Of a stretch of 64,000 nucleotides of DNA, positions 39,068 to 47,280 are shown in pieces. Position 1 is the stretch's first letter. Each line of letters begins with the position of its first letter. Below the pieces are notes generated by a model, which did no database searches, was not told the origin of the DNA, and saw only the letters and a program-made list of their open reading frames with translations. The stretch covers positions 706,501 through 770,500 of the forward strand of contig NZ_QXDF01000001.1 in the NCBI RefSeq assembly GCF_003550175.1, read 5' to 3'. The position numbers were made by a program, and so were the translations under genes. This DNA is from Dichotomicrobium thermohalophilum. Lineage in GTDB: Bacteria; Pseudomonadota; Alphaproteobacteria; Rhizobiales; Rhodomicrobiaceae.

Positions 39068-39095
39068 GCGAAGGGCGCCGCGTTGCGCCCCTCGC
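39068..39095 (-). promoter_or_regulatory. Intercistronic hairpin between fbpA and fbpB
   Basis: An 11-base arm GCGAAGGGCGC pairs with GCGCCCCTCGC with one mismatch, around a 6-base loop, shortly after the fbpA stop. There is no T-run. It probably protects the fbpA message or damps permease synthesis. Confidence 0.45.
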
Positions 39096-39135
39096 CGTGT
39101 CGTCATTAACGCCGGATCGGCCGGCGTCACGCCGT

Positions 39136-40188
39136 TCAGGAGCTCGGCCCCTCGTTGAAGCCGACCTCGTCGACCAGCTCGCTGGCGCGTTTGCGCAACT
39201 CGGCGATTTCGGTGAGCGTCAGGTCGTCCGGGTTCAGTTCGCCCCAGGAGGCCACAAGGTCCGACACTTCAACGCCCGGCTTCACCGGGTACTCATAGTT
39301 GAGCTGCGCGTAGAGCTGCTGCGCCTTCTCGCTGGACAGGAACTCCATCAGCTTCTTGGCGTTTTCCGGGTTCGGCGCGTGCTTGGCCATCACCATTCCG
39401 GAGACGTTGACGTGCGAGCCGCGGCCGTCGGCGTTCGGGAACAGGATCTTGACCGACTTGGCCCACTCCTTCTGTTCCGGCTCTTTCTCGTTGGTCAGCA
39501 TCTTGCCCATATAATAGGTGTTGCCGATGCCGATGTCGCACTCGCCCGCATAGATCGCCTTGACCTGCGCGCGGTCATTACCGCTCGGCTTGCGCGCGAG
39601 GTTCTCCTTCAGCCCGGCCAGCCATTCCTTCGCGGCGTCCTCGCCGTGATGCGCGATGATCGAGGCGAACAGCGCAACGTTATATGGGTGCTGGCCGTCG
39701 CGGATGCAGATGCGGCCGCGCCACTTCGGATCGGCCAGCTCCTCGTAGGTGATGCTGTCCTGATCCACGCGCTCCTTGGAGGCATAGACCACCCGCGAGC
39801 GCAACGTGAGGCCGAACCATTCGTCGTTCTTGCCGCGGTACTTGGCCGGGATGTTCTTCTCCAGAACCGCGGACTGCACGGGCTGGCTCACGTCCTTGTC
39901 GACTGCGCCGCGCAAACGGCCGATGTCCACCGTCAGCAGCACGTCGGCCGGGCTGTTCGCGCCTTCCGCGACCATGCGCTCGACCAGGCCCTTGCCGGCG
40001 AAGATCACATTCGTCTCGATACCGGTTTCCTTGGTGAAGGCGTCGAGCAGCGGCTCGATCAGGAAGGGCTGCCGATAGGAGTAGACGTTCACTTCGCCCT
40101 GCGCTTTCGCGGAGAACGAGAAGGGTACCGCCATCATTACGGCGGCGAGCGCCCCAACGAGAGCGCGTCCGGCAAATCCGTATGCCAT
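39136..40188 (-). CDS. fbpA: Ferric iron ABC transporter substrate-binding protein
   Basis: A 350-residue periplasmic protein of the FbpA/SfuA/IdiA family with a signal peptide (AYGFAGRALVGALAAVMMAVP, cut near AKAQ). It begins EVNVYSYRQPFLIEPLLDAF and carries the double tyrosine that binds ferric iron, in IGNTYYMGKML. GSHVNVSGMVMAKHAPN is also a family segment. ATG 40188 follows GGAGGAAG by about six bases, so a much longer open frame to 40713 is rejected. It is the first gene of the unit and has its own promoter region with an inverted repeat. Confidence 0.93.
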   Translation of the reverse strand: MAYGFAGRALVGALAAVMMAVPFSFSAKAQGEVNVYSYRQPFLIEPLLDAFTKETGIETNVIFAGKGLVERMVAEGANSPADVLLTVDIGRLRGAVDKDVSQPVQSAVLEKNIPAKYRGKNDEWFGLTLRSRVVYASKERVDQDSITYEELADPKWRGRICIRDGQHPYNVALFASIIAHHGEDAAKEWLAGLKENLARKPSGNDRAQVKAIYAGECDIGIGNTYYMGKMLTNEKEPEQKEWAKSVKILFPNADGRGSHVNVSGMVMAKHAPNPENAKKLMEFLSSEKAQQLYAQLNYEYPVKPGVEVSDLVASWGELNPDDLTLTEIAELRKRASELVDEVGFNEGPSS

Positions 40189-40501
40189 TTTTCTTCCTCC
40201 AATAGCTCGGGGTTCAAGGCCCCGGAACTGGATTGTGGTCTTTTCACTTTCGGGAGCTTTCCCCCCTGCCGCGCGGCATGAGGGGCAGCCCCTGAGGCTG
40301 AGGTAAGTGCGCTCTCGCCCATGTGTCAACGCAAAAATGCTGGAAAAACAATAACTTAGAAATCGACTAATTCTAATTCCAAACTCTCCGGTCAGGAATT
40401 CCGACAGGCGTTCGCAAAAGATCTCTGTGGTCAAATGCTTGAGCGCGTCGCCGGGCCACGCCGAATCACATAGCGTTTGCTTAATCTGTTGGGAGGCAGG
40501 C
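40189..40501. other. Divergent intergenic region upstream of fbpA
   Basis: No gene is seen in these 313 bases, between fbpA (-) and the YdjM-like gene (+). The middle, around 40330-40385, is clearly AT-richer than the flanks and contains the TTAGAA/TTCTAA inverted repeat listed separately. The promoters of both genes must lie here. Confidence 0.5.
40356..40376. promoter_or_regulatory. Candidate iron-responsive operator
   Basis: TTAGAA (40356-40361) and TTCTAA (40371-40376) form an inverted repeat with a 9-base spacer that itself ends in CTAA, so TTAG/CTAA is a second, nested repeat. TTAGAA-N-TTCTAA arms resemble Irr/ICE motifs of alphaproteobacteria, but the spacer is longer than the known site. 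Confidence 0.35.
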
Positions 40502-41263
40502 GTGGCGAATTTCTCGACACACATCGGCGTCGGCGCTGTCGCGAGTGGTCTGGCCGCTTCGGTGACGCTTGCTGCCGGGGCCGTCCCGCCGGGCGAACTC
40601 GCCACGCTTACGGCTGCCGGGATCATCGGCAGCGTTCTGCCGGACATCGATCTGCAGAAGTCCCACCCCTCGCGGATGCTGTTCGGCGCGCTGGGTATCC
40701 TCTTCGCCTTCATCGCGCTGTTTCAGTATTACGAAGCCTATTCCATCGCGGAACTCTGGGCGATCTGGCTGGGCGTCTATGCGCTGATACGGCTCGGCCT
40801 CTGGCGCTTTTTCCATCGCCACGCGGAACACCGCGGCATCTTCCATTCCGTGCTCGCCGGGTTGCTGTTCATGGCGCTCACCGCGATCATCCTCACGCAT
40901 CTGCTCGGGCGTGATCCCGCCATCGGTTGGCTCGGCGGGGTGTTCGTCTTCCTCGGCTACATGGTGCATCTGACGCTGGACGAGATTTATTCCGTTGACT
41001 TCGAGGGCGCCTACATCAAGCGGTCTTTCGGCAGCGCGCTGAAAGTATGGGAATATGACTCGCCGCGTGCGTCGCTGCTGATGACCGGGGCGTTTCTTGC
41101 TGCCGTCACGTTTGCGCCGACTGTCACGCCGTTCGTGGAGACGATGGCGTCGCTGCAACTCGACCAGTTCTTCCAGCAGAGGATGTGGCCCGAAGGCGAG
41201 TGGTTCGCACCGCCCTCAGCCAACGCGACGGAGACGGCAAGCGAAATTCGCGCCGCGCCGTAA
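40502..41263 (+). CDS. Membrane-bound metal-dependent hydrolase-like protein, YdjM family
   Basis: A 253-residue membrane protein with about five helices. The family features are the N-terminal FSTHIGVGAVASGLAAS, the acidic motif GSVLPDIDLQKSHPSR, and HRGIFHSVLAGLLF followed by YMVHLTLDEIYSVDF, which together give the metal-binding His and Asp residues. The GTG start at 40502 follows GGGAGG (40491-40496) by five bases. YdjM-type proteins are LexA-controlled in E. coli, but no SOS box was seen here. The substrate is unknown. Confidence 0.8.
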   Translation: MANFSTHIGVGAVASGLAASVTLAAGAVPPGELATLTAAGIIGSVLPDIDLQKSHPSRMLFGALGILFAFIALFQYYEAYSIAELWAIWLGVYALIRLGLWRFFHRHAEHRGIFHSVLAGLLFMALTAIILTHLLGRDPAIGWLGGVFVFLGYMVHLTLDEIYSVDFEGAYIKRSFGSALKVWEYDSPRASLLMTGAFLAAVTFAPTVTPFVETMASLQLDQFFQQRMWPEGEWFAPPSANATETASEIRAAP

Positions 41264-42157
41264 TCAGCCAGCGTCGGATAGCTGCGTTCCAAGTTCGCCG
41301 GCCAAGTCCTGAATGAACTGCCAGGCGACACGGCCCGAACGGCCGCCGCGCGTCATCGCCCATTCCTTGGCACGGGCTTCCAGCGCCTCCGGCTCGATTG
41401 GCAGTCGGTAATAGGCGGCATAGCCGCGCACCATCTCGAGGAAGTCGTCCTGCGAGCAGTGGTGAAAGCCTATCCAAAGGCCGAAACGGTCCGACAGTGA
41501 TACCTTCTCCTCCACCGCCTCGCCCGGATTGATCGCTGTGGCGCGTTCGTTTTCCACCATATCGCGCGGCAGCAGATGACGGCGGTTCGATGTGGCATAG
41601 AAGATGACGTTGTCGGGCCGCCCTTCGATACCGCCTTCGAGCACGGCCTTCAGCGACTTGTAGGAGGTGTCTCCATCATCGAAAGAGAGATCGTCGCAGA
41701 ACACGACGAAACGATTGTTGTCGCGGCGCATGGCGGACAGGCACTGGGGCAGCGTGCCGATGTCCTCGCGGTGGATTTCCACCAGCTTCAGGGCCGGCCC
41801 ATCCGCGGCAACCATTTCGCTCGCCCGCGCATGAACCGCTTTCACCAGCGAACTCTTGCCCATGCCGCGCGCCCCCCAAAGCAGCGCGTTGTTGGCGGGC
41901 AGGCCGCGCGCGAAGCGCACCGTGTTGTCGAGCAGCCGGTCGCGCATGGGCGCGATGGCGCGGAGCAGCTCCAGCGGCACGCGGTTGACCTTCGGCACCG
42001 GCTGGAACTCGCCCGGCGACGGATGCCAGATGAACGCTTCGGCCCCGCTGAAATCCGCCGGCGCGGGGCGGGGTGGCGCCATGCGCTCGAGCGCGTCGGC
42101 GATGCGCTTGATCAGCGAGAATTGTTGAAACCGGTCCTGTTGATCCTGCGCGGTCAT
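41264..42157 (-). CDS. AAA ATPase, DUF815 family
   Basis: A 297-residue P-loop ATPase with Walker A GARGMGKSS, Walker B VVFCDDLSFD, sensor-1 YATSNRRHLLP and an arginine finger region SLSDRFGLWIGFHHC. The family is widespread and has no assigned function; it is a usual neighbour of yajC-secDF in Alphaproteobacteria. ATG 42157 gives the typical start and is preferred to a 21-residue extension. Its stop directly abuts the convergent YdjM-like gene. Confidence 0.86.
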   Translation of the reverse strand: MTAQDQQDRFQQFSLIKRIADALERMAPPRPAPADFSGAEAFIWHPSPGEFQPVPKVNRVPLELLRAIAPMRDRLLDNTVRFARGLPANNALLWGARGMGKSSLVKAVHARASEMVAADGPALKLVEIHREDIGTLPQCLSAMRRDNNRFVVFCDDLSFDDGDTSYKSLKAVLEGGIEGRPDNVIFYATSNRRHLLPRDMVENERATAINPGEAVEEKVSLSDRFGLWIGFHHCSQDDFLEMVRGYAAYYRLPIEPEALEARAKEWAMTRGGRSGRVAWQFIQDLAGELGTQLSDAG

Positions 42158-42483
42158 GTTCGGGTCCCCTGTGTGTTGCGCGTGTGGTAAGCGCCGCCCC
42201 CGCCTTTGTCCAGTCGCCATGACACGATGAATTTTGCCATGAGCCTCCGCGCGCAGGGTCGCAAAGTGTGACGGCCGTGATTATTTCGCCATCAAGGCGC
42301 GGGCGCTGTCCGCAATCGGTTGCAATGCATGCATGTGCGGCTATAGTCGCGGCCAAATGCGGGAGCAGCGCGGTTTCGCCTGTCATTTGCGCGCGTCGGT
42401 GCGCCTCGCATCGGCCGCGCGGTTGAATTGATCAAGTCACCTGCGAAGCGTCTAGCCCCAGCTCCAAGTCAAAGGACCGTAGC
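42158..42483. other. Divergent intergenic region between DUF815 and yajC
   Basis: These 326 bases contain no recognisable gene. They include the candidate yajC promoter at 42320-42347. Short purine-poor frames in this region overlap each other and have no ribosome sites, so I regard them as non-coding. Confidence 0.5.
42320..42347 (+). promoter_or_regulatory. Candidate housekeeping promoter for yajC-secD-secF
   Basis: TTGCAA (42320-42325) and TATAGT (42342-42347) are separated by 16 bases. They resemble sigma-70 -35 and -10 elements, leaving a leader of about 130 bases before the yajC ATG at 42484. Confidence 0.4.
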
Positions 42484-43104
42484 ATGTTCATCACGCCCGC
42501 CCTGGCCCAAACCACCACGGCGCCTGGAGGATCGAACATTCTCCTCCAGTTGATGCCGTTCATCCTGATCTTCGCGATCATGTATTTCCTCATCATCCGG
42601 CCGCAGCAGAAGCGCCTGAAAGCGCATCGCGAGATGGTCGCCAATGTGAAGCGCGGCGACACCGTCGTGACCGCTGGCGGGCTGGTCGGCAAGGTCGCGA
42701 GCGTGGTGGATGACGATGAAATCAGGGTCGACATCGCCGATGGGGTGCGCGTCAGCGTGGTCCGCAACACGCTCTCCGAGGTCCGACCGAAGGGTGAAGT
42801 GCGCGGCGCAGCGAAGGCATCCAAGGAAGCTGAGAAGAAGACCGAAGAGATCGCCGACCAGAGCGAAGATGCCGAGGCGCAGGAGGAAACCCCAGCCACG
42901 GCAAAATCGGCGAACGGCGCGACGAAGAAGCCGGCGCAGCGCAAATCCCGCTCGGCAAGCGCCAGTGGCAGCGCGCGCAAGAGCGCCGGCGGGAAGTCCA
43001 GCACCCCGAAGTCTGGCTCGTCCCGCACCCGGCGCAGCCGCGCCAAGAGCGGTAACGGTGCCTCGGCGGATCAGTCGAAGGAGACCGGCGGCGACAACGC
43101 CTAG
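42484..43104 (+). CDS. yajC: Preprotein translocase subunit YajC with long C-terminal tail
   Basis: YajC is a single-span partner of SecDF. Residues 1-110 are the normal protein: a membrane helix (LLQLMPFILIFAIMYFLIIR) and the cytoplasmic domain ending near VRNTLSEVRPKG. Residues 111-206 form an unusual tail: an acidic, Glu-rich half, then a Lys/Arg/Ser/Ala-rich half resembling histone H1-like sequence. Typical YajC is about 110 residues, so the tail nearly doubles it. secD follows after 53 bases. Confidence 0.93.
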   Translation: MFITPALAQTTTAPGGSNILLQLMPFILIFAIMYFLIIRPQQKRLKAHREMVANVKRGDTVVTAGGLVGKVASVVDDDEIRVDIADGVRVSVVRNTLSEVRPKGEVRGAAKASKEAEKKTEEIADQSEDAEAQEETPATAKSANGATKKPAQRKSRSASASGSARKSAGGKSSTPKSGSSRTRRSRAKSGNGASADQSKETGGDNA

Positions 43105-43157
43105 AGGGAATGTTCGGGCGGGCGCGGGCGCCGCGCTCGCCGTAATCTGGTGGCCTC

Positions 43158-44768
43158 ATGCTTTATTTTTCGCGCTGGAAAATCGTCTTCGTGCTGGCGG
43201 TCGTGCTGGCTGGCATTGCCTATGCGCTGCCGAACGCGCTGCCCAAGAACACGCTCTCCGGATTGCCAGACTGGATGCCCACGAAACAGGTGCATCTCGG
43301 CCTTGACCTTCAGGGCGGTTCGCATCTGCTGCTGGAGGTCGACACCAACGAGTTGCGCACCGACTGGCTGGAGGCCATCCGCGACGACGTACGCATCGCC
43401 CTGCGCGAGCAGCGCATCGGCTACCGAAACCTGCGGGTGACTGATGAGCACGTGGCCGTCACCATTCGCGACTCCGCGCGAGTCGATGAAGCCTTCCAGG
43501 CCGTCTCCGATCTGGCGCAACCGATTGATGGCAACCTGCTCACCGGCGTCGGCGGTGGCACGGATATCCAGGTTCAGCGCGAGGGCGACCAACTGTTTGT
43601 CGACCTGACCGAGGAAGCCTTTGCCCAGCGGTTGCGCTCCGCCGTTGGTTCAACAATCGAAACGATCCGGCGGCGTATCGACGCCCTGGGCACCACCGAG
43701 CCGAATATCCAGCGCCAGGGCGTCGAACGGGTGCTCGTTCAGGTGCCCGGCCTGCAGGATCCAGAGCGGCTCAAGGATCTGCTCGGCCAGACCGCGAAGC
43801 TGACCTTCCAGCTCGTCGACCAGTCGATGTCGCCGGAAGAGGCCGAAGCCAACCGGCCGCCGCCCGGCTCGGCCGTCTATCCGGGCGCTGACAGCTCGAC
43901 GCGAGACCAGTACTTGCTGAAGAAGCGTGCGATCATCAGCGGCGAGGACCTTGTCGACGCGCAGCCGAGCTTCGACCAGCGGACGAACGAACCGATCGTG
44001 ACCTTCCGCTTCAACGCCTCGGGCGCGCGGCGCTTCGGGGATGTGACTTCGGAGAATGTCGGCCGTCCCTTCGCCATCGTTCTGGACGGCGAAGTGATCT
44101 CCGCGCCGGTCATTCAGGAGCCTATCCTGGGGGGCACGGGGCAGATTTCCGGCGACTTCTCTGTGGAGGAAGCTAACAACCTGGCGATCCTGCTACGCTC
44201 GGGCGCGCTTCCGGCTTCGCTGACGATTCTCGAGGAGCGCACCGTTGGCCCGAGCCTCGGCGCCGACTCCATCGCCGCGGGCGAAATCGCAGGCGTCGTC
44301 GGGCTGATCGGCGTGGTGATCTTCATGCTCGCCGCTTACGGCCTCTTCGGCGTGTTCGCCAATATCGCGCTGTTGGCCAATATCGGCATGATCCTTGGTA
44401 TCCTGAGCGCGTTGCAAGCGACGCTGACGCTGCCGGGCATTGCCGGCATCGTGCTCACCGTCGGCATGGCGGTGGACGCCAACGTCCTGATCTTTGAGCG
44501 CATCCGGGAAGAGCTGCGCGCAGGCAAGACGCCCATTGCGGCAATCGATATCGGCTTTTCTCGCGCCGTCGGAACGATTCTCGACGCCAACATCACGACA
44601 TTCATCGCGGCCCTGATCCTGTTCTGGCTCGGGTCCGGGCCGGTGCGCGGTTTCGCCGTGACGCTGTCCATCGGCATTTTCACATCGGTGTTCATGGCGC
44701 TCATGTTCACACGCATGCTGATCGTGCTGTGGCTGCAGCGTACGCGCCCGCGCACGGTTCCGATCTAG
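43158..44768 (+). CDS. secD: Protein translocase subunit SecD
   Basis: A 536-residue inner-membrane protein that uses the proton gradient to help pull secreted proteins across the membrane. It has an N-terminal helix (IVFVLAVVLAGIAYALPNALP), the P1 periplasmic head starting at GLDLQGGSHLLLEVD, and five C-terminal helices. SecD-specific motifs are GRPFAIVLDGEVISAPVI and MAVDANVLIFERIREEL. Length is normal. It is followed after 15 bases by secF. Confidence 0.97.
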   Translation: MLYFSRWKIVFVLAVVLAGIAYALPNALPKNTLSGLPDWMPTKQVHLGLDLQGGSHLLLEVDTNELRTDWLEAIRDDVRIALREQRIGYRNLRVTDEHVAVTIRDSARVDEAFQAVSDLAQPIDGNLLTGVGGGTDIQVQREGDQLFVDLTEEAFAQRLRSAVGSTIETIRRRIDALGTTEPNIQRQGVERVLVQVPGLQDPERLKDLLGQTAKLTFQLVDQSMSPEEAEANRPPPGSAVYPGADSSTRDQYLLKKRAIISGEDLVDAQPSFDQRTNEPIVTFRFNASGARRFGDVTSENVGRPFAIVLDGEVISAPVIQEPILGGTGQISGDFSVEEANNLAILLRSGALPASLTILEERTVGPSLGADSIAAGEIAGVVGLIGVVIFMLAAYGLFGVFANIALLANIGMILGILSALQATLTLPGIAGIVLTVGMAVDANVLIFERIREELRAGKTPIAAIDIGFSRAVGTILDANITTFIAALILFWLGSGPVRGFAVTLSIGIFTSVFMALMFTRMLIVLWLQRTRPRTVPI

Positions 44769-44783
44769 GAGGTTCAATCGGCC

Positions 44784-45764
44784 ATGCCTTTCAAGCCGAT
44801 CAAGCTGGTCCCCGCTGACACACACGTGCCGTTTATGGCCTATCATCGCATCGCGATGGTAGCGTCGGCGGTTCTGATGCTGCTTTCCGTGGTGTTGTTC
44901 TTCGGCGTGGGCCTGAACTACGGCATCGACTTTCGCGGCGGCACGCTCATCGAGATCAAGACGACCGACGGCCCGGCGGACATTGGCGAGCTACGCGACA
45001 AGCTGGGCGGTCTGGGCCTCGGCGATGTGCAGATCCAGACCTTCGGCGCGCCGGACGACGTGTTGATCCGCGTGCAGGAGCAGCCCGGGGGTGAGTCGGC
45101 GCAGCAGGCCGTGGTCGACAAGGTGAAGGGTGCGCTCGGGGATAATGTGCAGTACAGACGTGTCGAAGTGGTCGGTCCGACCGTCTCGCAGGAATTGATC
45201 GAATCCGGCACCCTGGCCGTCATCCTCGCGATCTTCGGTGTGTTGGTCTATATCTGGCTGCGCTTCGAGTGGCAGTTCTCTGTCGGCGCGGTGATTGCGC
45301 TCGTGCATGACGTCGTGTTGACGATCGGCATGTTCTCCGCGCTACAGATCGAGTTCGGCCTCCCGATCATCGCGGCGATCCTCACCATCGTCGGCTACTC
45401 GCTGAACGACACGGTCGTCGTCTATGACCGCGTGCGCGAGAACCTGCGCAAATACAAGAAGATGCCGCTCTCAGACCTCTTGAACCAGTCGATCAACGAG
45501 ACGCTGTCACGCACGGTTGTCACCTCGGTGACGACGCTGATCGCACTGCTGTCGCTTTACATCCTCGGCGGCGAGGTGATTCGCGGCTTCGTCTTCGCAA
45601 TGATCTGGGGGGTGATTGTCGGCACTTATTCGTCGATCTTCGTGGGGGCGCCGTTGCTTCTTATGCTGGGCGTCAAGCGCGACTGGAGCGGGCTGGGCGG
45701 CGCGAAAGTCAAGGAGCCCGGCAAGGCCACAGCAAGCCAGGAAGCCCGCGAGACGGCGTCGTAA
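44784..45764 (+). CDS. secF: Protein translocase subunit SecF
   Basis: A 326-residue partner of SecD with six helices. It starts with the first helix followed by YGIDFRGGTLIEIKT, then VGPTVSQELIESGTLAVILA, and the hallmark YSLNDTVVVYDRVRENLRK in helix 4. The C-terminal 35 residues are a charged cytoplasmic tail. AGGAGG-like sequence precedes the ATG. It is the third gene of the yajC-secD-secF unit; the Mth938-like gene follows after 74 bases. Confidence 0.97.
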   Translation: MPFKPIKLVPADTHVPFMAYHRIAMVASAVLMLLSVVLFFGVGLNYGIDFRGGTLIEIKTTDGPADIGELRDKLGGLGLGDVQIQTFGAPDDVLIRVQEQPGGESAQQAVVDKVKGALGDNVQYRRVEVVGPTVSQELIESGTLAVILAIFGVLVYIWLRFEWQFSVGAVIALVHDVVLTIGMFSALQIEFGLPIIAAILTIVGYSLNDTVVVYDRVRENLRKYKKMPLSDLLNQSINETLSRTVVTSVTTLIALLSLYILGGEVIRGFVFAMIWGVIVGTYSSIFVGAPLLLMLGVKRDWSGLGGAKVKEPGKATASQEARETAS

Positions 45765-45838
45765 AGCCGCCCGCGCGTTCGCGACCCTGACGCGCCGGGG
45801 CTTTGAAAGGCCGGCCGCGTCTACCCACCTGATGGTTC

Positions 45839-46246
45839 ATGCACAGGATCTGCGATACAACGCCGGTTTACGCCTACAGCGAGAGTGGCTTCGCGTTCTG
45901 GGGCGGGGAAGTCCGCTACGAGGGGCCGACCCTGATCCTTCCCGAAGGCGTGTTCTCCTGGCCCGTGAGCCATGCGGCAGATGCCTTGACGGCGGAGGAT
46001 CTTGAGCCCGCAATGGCGGCCGCGCCGGGCATCGACTTCATCATCCTTGGCACCGGCGCGCATCAGGTGTTTCCCGCGCCAGAACTGCATGCGGCCTGCG
46101 CCGAGGCCGGTCTCGGGCTTGAGGTTATGGCGACGGGCCCGGCTTGCCGAACGCTGTCACTTCTGCTCTCCGAGGATCGCCAGTTTGCTGCCGCGCTCAT
46201 GCCTGCGGGCCGGGGCGCCGAAGCGGCCGCGCCCAAGCCGGAATGA
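45839..46246 (+). CDS. Mth938-like (DUF498) domain protein
   Basis: A 135-residue protein. It has the Mth938 fold pattern GFAFWGGEVRYEGPTLILPEGV, then PGIDFIILGTGAH and GLGLEVMATGPACRTLSLLLSEDR. The human relative AAMDC and NDUFAF3 belong to this family; the bacterial function is not known. It overlaps the following squalene/phytoene synthase gene by four bases (ATGA), a pairing also seen with NDUFAF3/NDUFAF6 homologues, which hints at a respiratory complex I assembly role (inference). Confidence 0.85.
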   Translation: MHRICDTTPVYAYSESGFAFWGGEVRYEGPTLILPEGVFSWPVSHAADALTAEDLEPAMAAAPGIDFIILGTGAHQVFPAPELHAACAEAGLGLEVMATGPACRTLSLLLSEDRQFAAALMPAGRGAEAAAPKPE

Positions 46247-47136
46247 CCGCGCACGACGCCGAACCGACCGAACCCGCCCCTGCGATGGATGACGCGCAGC
46301 GCGCAGCGATCGTCGCGGATACGGTTCGCCGCCTCGACCGCGATCGCTACCGTGCCGCCCTGTTCGCGCCCAGCCCACAACGGGAGCACCTGCTCAGCCT
46401 CTTTGCGTTCAACATCGAGCTGGCGCGCGTCCGCGAGGAGGTCAGCGAGGCGATGCTGGGCGAAATCCGGCTCGAATGGTGGCGCGAGGCCCTGGAGCGC
46501 GCGCAGGCCGGGGAGACGGTCGGGCATCCTGTCGCCGATGCGCTGGCCCTGGCGCGTCGGCGCTGTGTATTGCCCGACGACTTGCTCACGGACATGATCG
46601 ACGCGCGCCAGAGTGATCTGGCCGCCACGCCGATGCCGGACCAGACGCACCTGGAGGATTATCTTGCCCGGACGGCCGGCACAGTGTTCCAACTCGCCGG
46701 CTACATTCTCGGCCAGCGCGACGAGCGCACCGCGCATCTGGCGCGACACGCCGGCATCGCCTTCGGGTTGACGGGGATCATGCGGGCGCTGCCCGTGCAC
46801 CGCGCGCAGGGGCTGCTCATGCTGCCGCGCGCCGAGCTTGGGGCAGCGGGCGTGCAGACGGGCGATGTGCGACAGGGCAAGGTGAGTGACGCGCTGGTAG
46901 ATGAGCTGGGCCGCTTGCGCAAAGCGGCCGAGGCACATCGCGCCGTGGCTGCGGAGGAGTTCGTCGCTTTGCCAGCCCAGGCGCGGCCAGCGTTCCTGCC
47001 GCTGGCGCTCGTGCGGGGGCAGTTGCGCGCTCTGGCCAAGCCGGGGCGCGATCCGCTGCGCGAGGTGCCGAAGCCCCAGCCCTTCACCGGGTTGCTGCGG
47101 ATGTGGCTTGCGAACGCGACTGGACGTATCCCCTAG
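46243..47136 (+). CDS. Squalene/phytoene synthase family protein (NDUFAF6-like)
   Basis: A 297-residue all-helical protein of the trans-isoprenyl synthase fold: RDRYRAALFAPSPQREHLLSLFAFN, then GEIRLEWWREALE, YLARTAGTVFQLA and GIAFGLTGIMRALP. The Asp-rich motifs needed for catalysis by true squalene synthases are weak or missing: the first is reduced to EIRLEWW. This points to the catalytically silent NDUFAF6-like branch. ATG 46243 overlaps the Mth938-like stop. Confidence 0.82.
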   Translation: MTAHDAEPTEPAPAMDDAQRAAIVADTVRRLDRDRYRAALFAPSPQREHLLSLFAFNIELARVREEVSEAMLGEIRLEWWREALERAQAGETVGHPVADALALARRRCVLPDDLLTDMIDARQSDLAATPMPDQTHLEDYLARTAGTVFQLAGYILGQRDERTAHLARHAGIAFGLTGIMRALPVHRAQGLLMLPRAELGAAGVQTGDVRQGKVSDALVDELGRLRKAAEAHRAVAAEEFVALPAQARPAFLPLALVRGQLRALAKPGRDPLREVPKPQPFTGLLRMWLANATGRIP

Positions 47137-47163
47137 GCATTTTTCCGCTATGCGGCGGACGCA

Positions 47164-47251
47164 AGGTCATTGCGAGGCCTAACCGGCCGAAGCAATCCAA
47201 CGGCATGGCGCACCGTCCGGGGCTGGGTTGCGTCGCTGCGCTCGCAATGAC
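47164..47251. repeat. REP-like palindromic intergenic repeat
   Basis: The 88-base element has perfect 12-bp inverted ends, GGTCATTGCGAG (47164-47175) and CTCGCAATGACC (47240-47251), with inner GAAGCAATCC and GGGTTGCGTC segments. It sits between the convergent genes and looks like the widespread family of GTCATTGCGAG-ended repeats of many proteobacteria. It may act as an mRNA 3' end structure. Confidence 0.75.
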
Positions 47252-47280
47252 CGGCAAGATGCGCGCCGAGACTAGCGGCC

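Noticed and set aside
39136-40713. 525-residue version of the iron-binding protein
   Set aside because: The extension places the signal peptide in the middle of the protein and crosses the promoter region. ATG 40188 has a strong ribosome site directly before the signal peptide.
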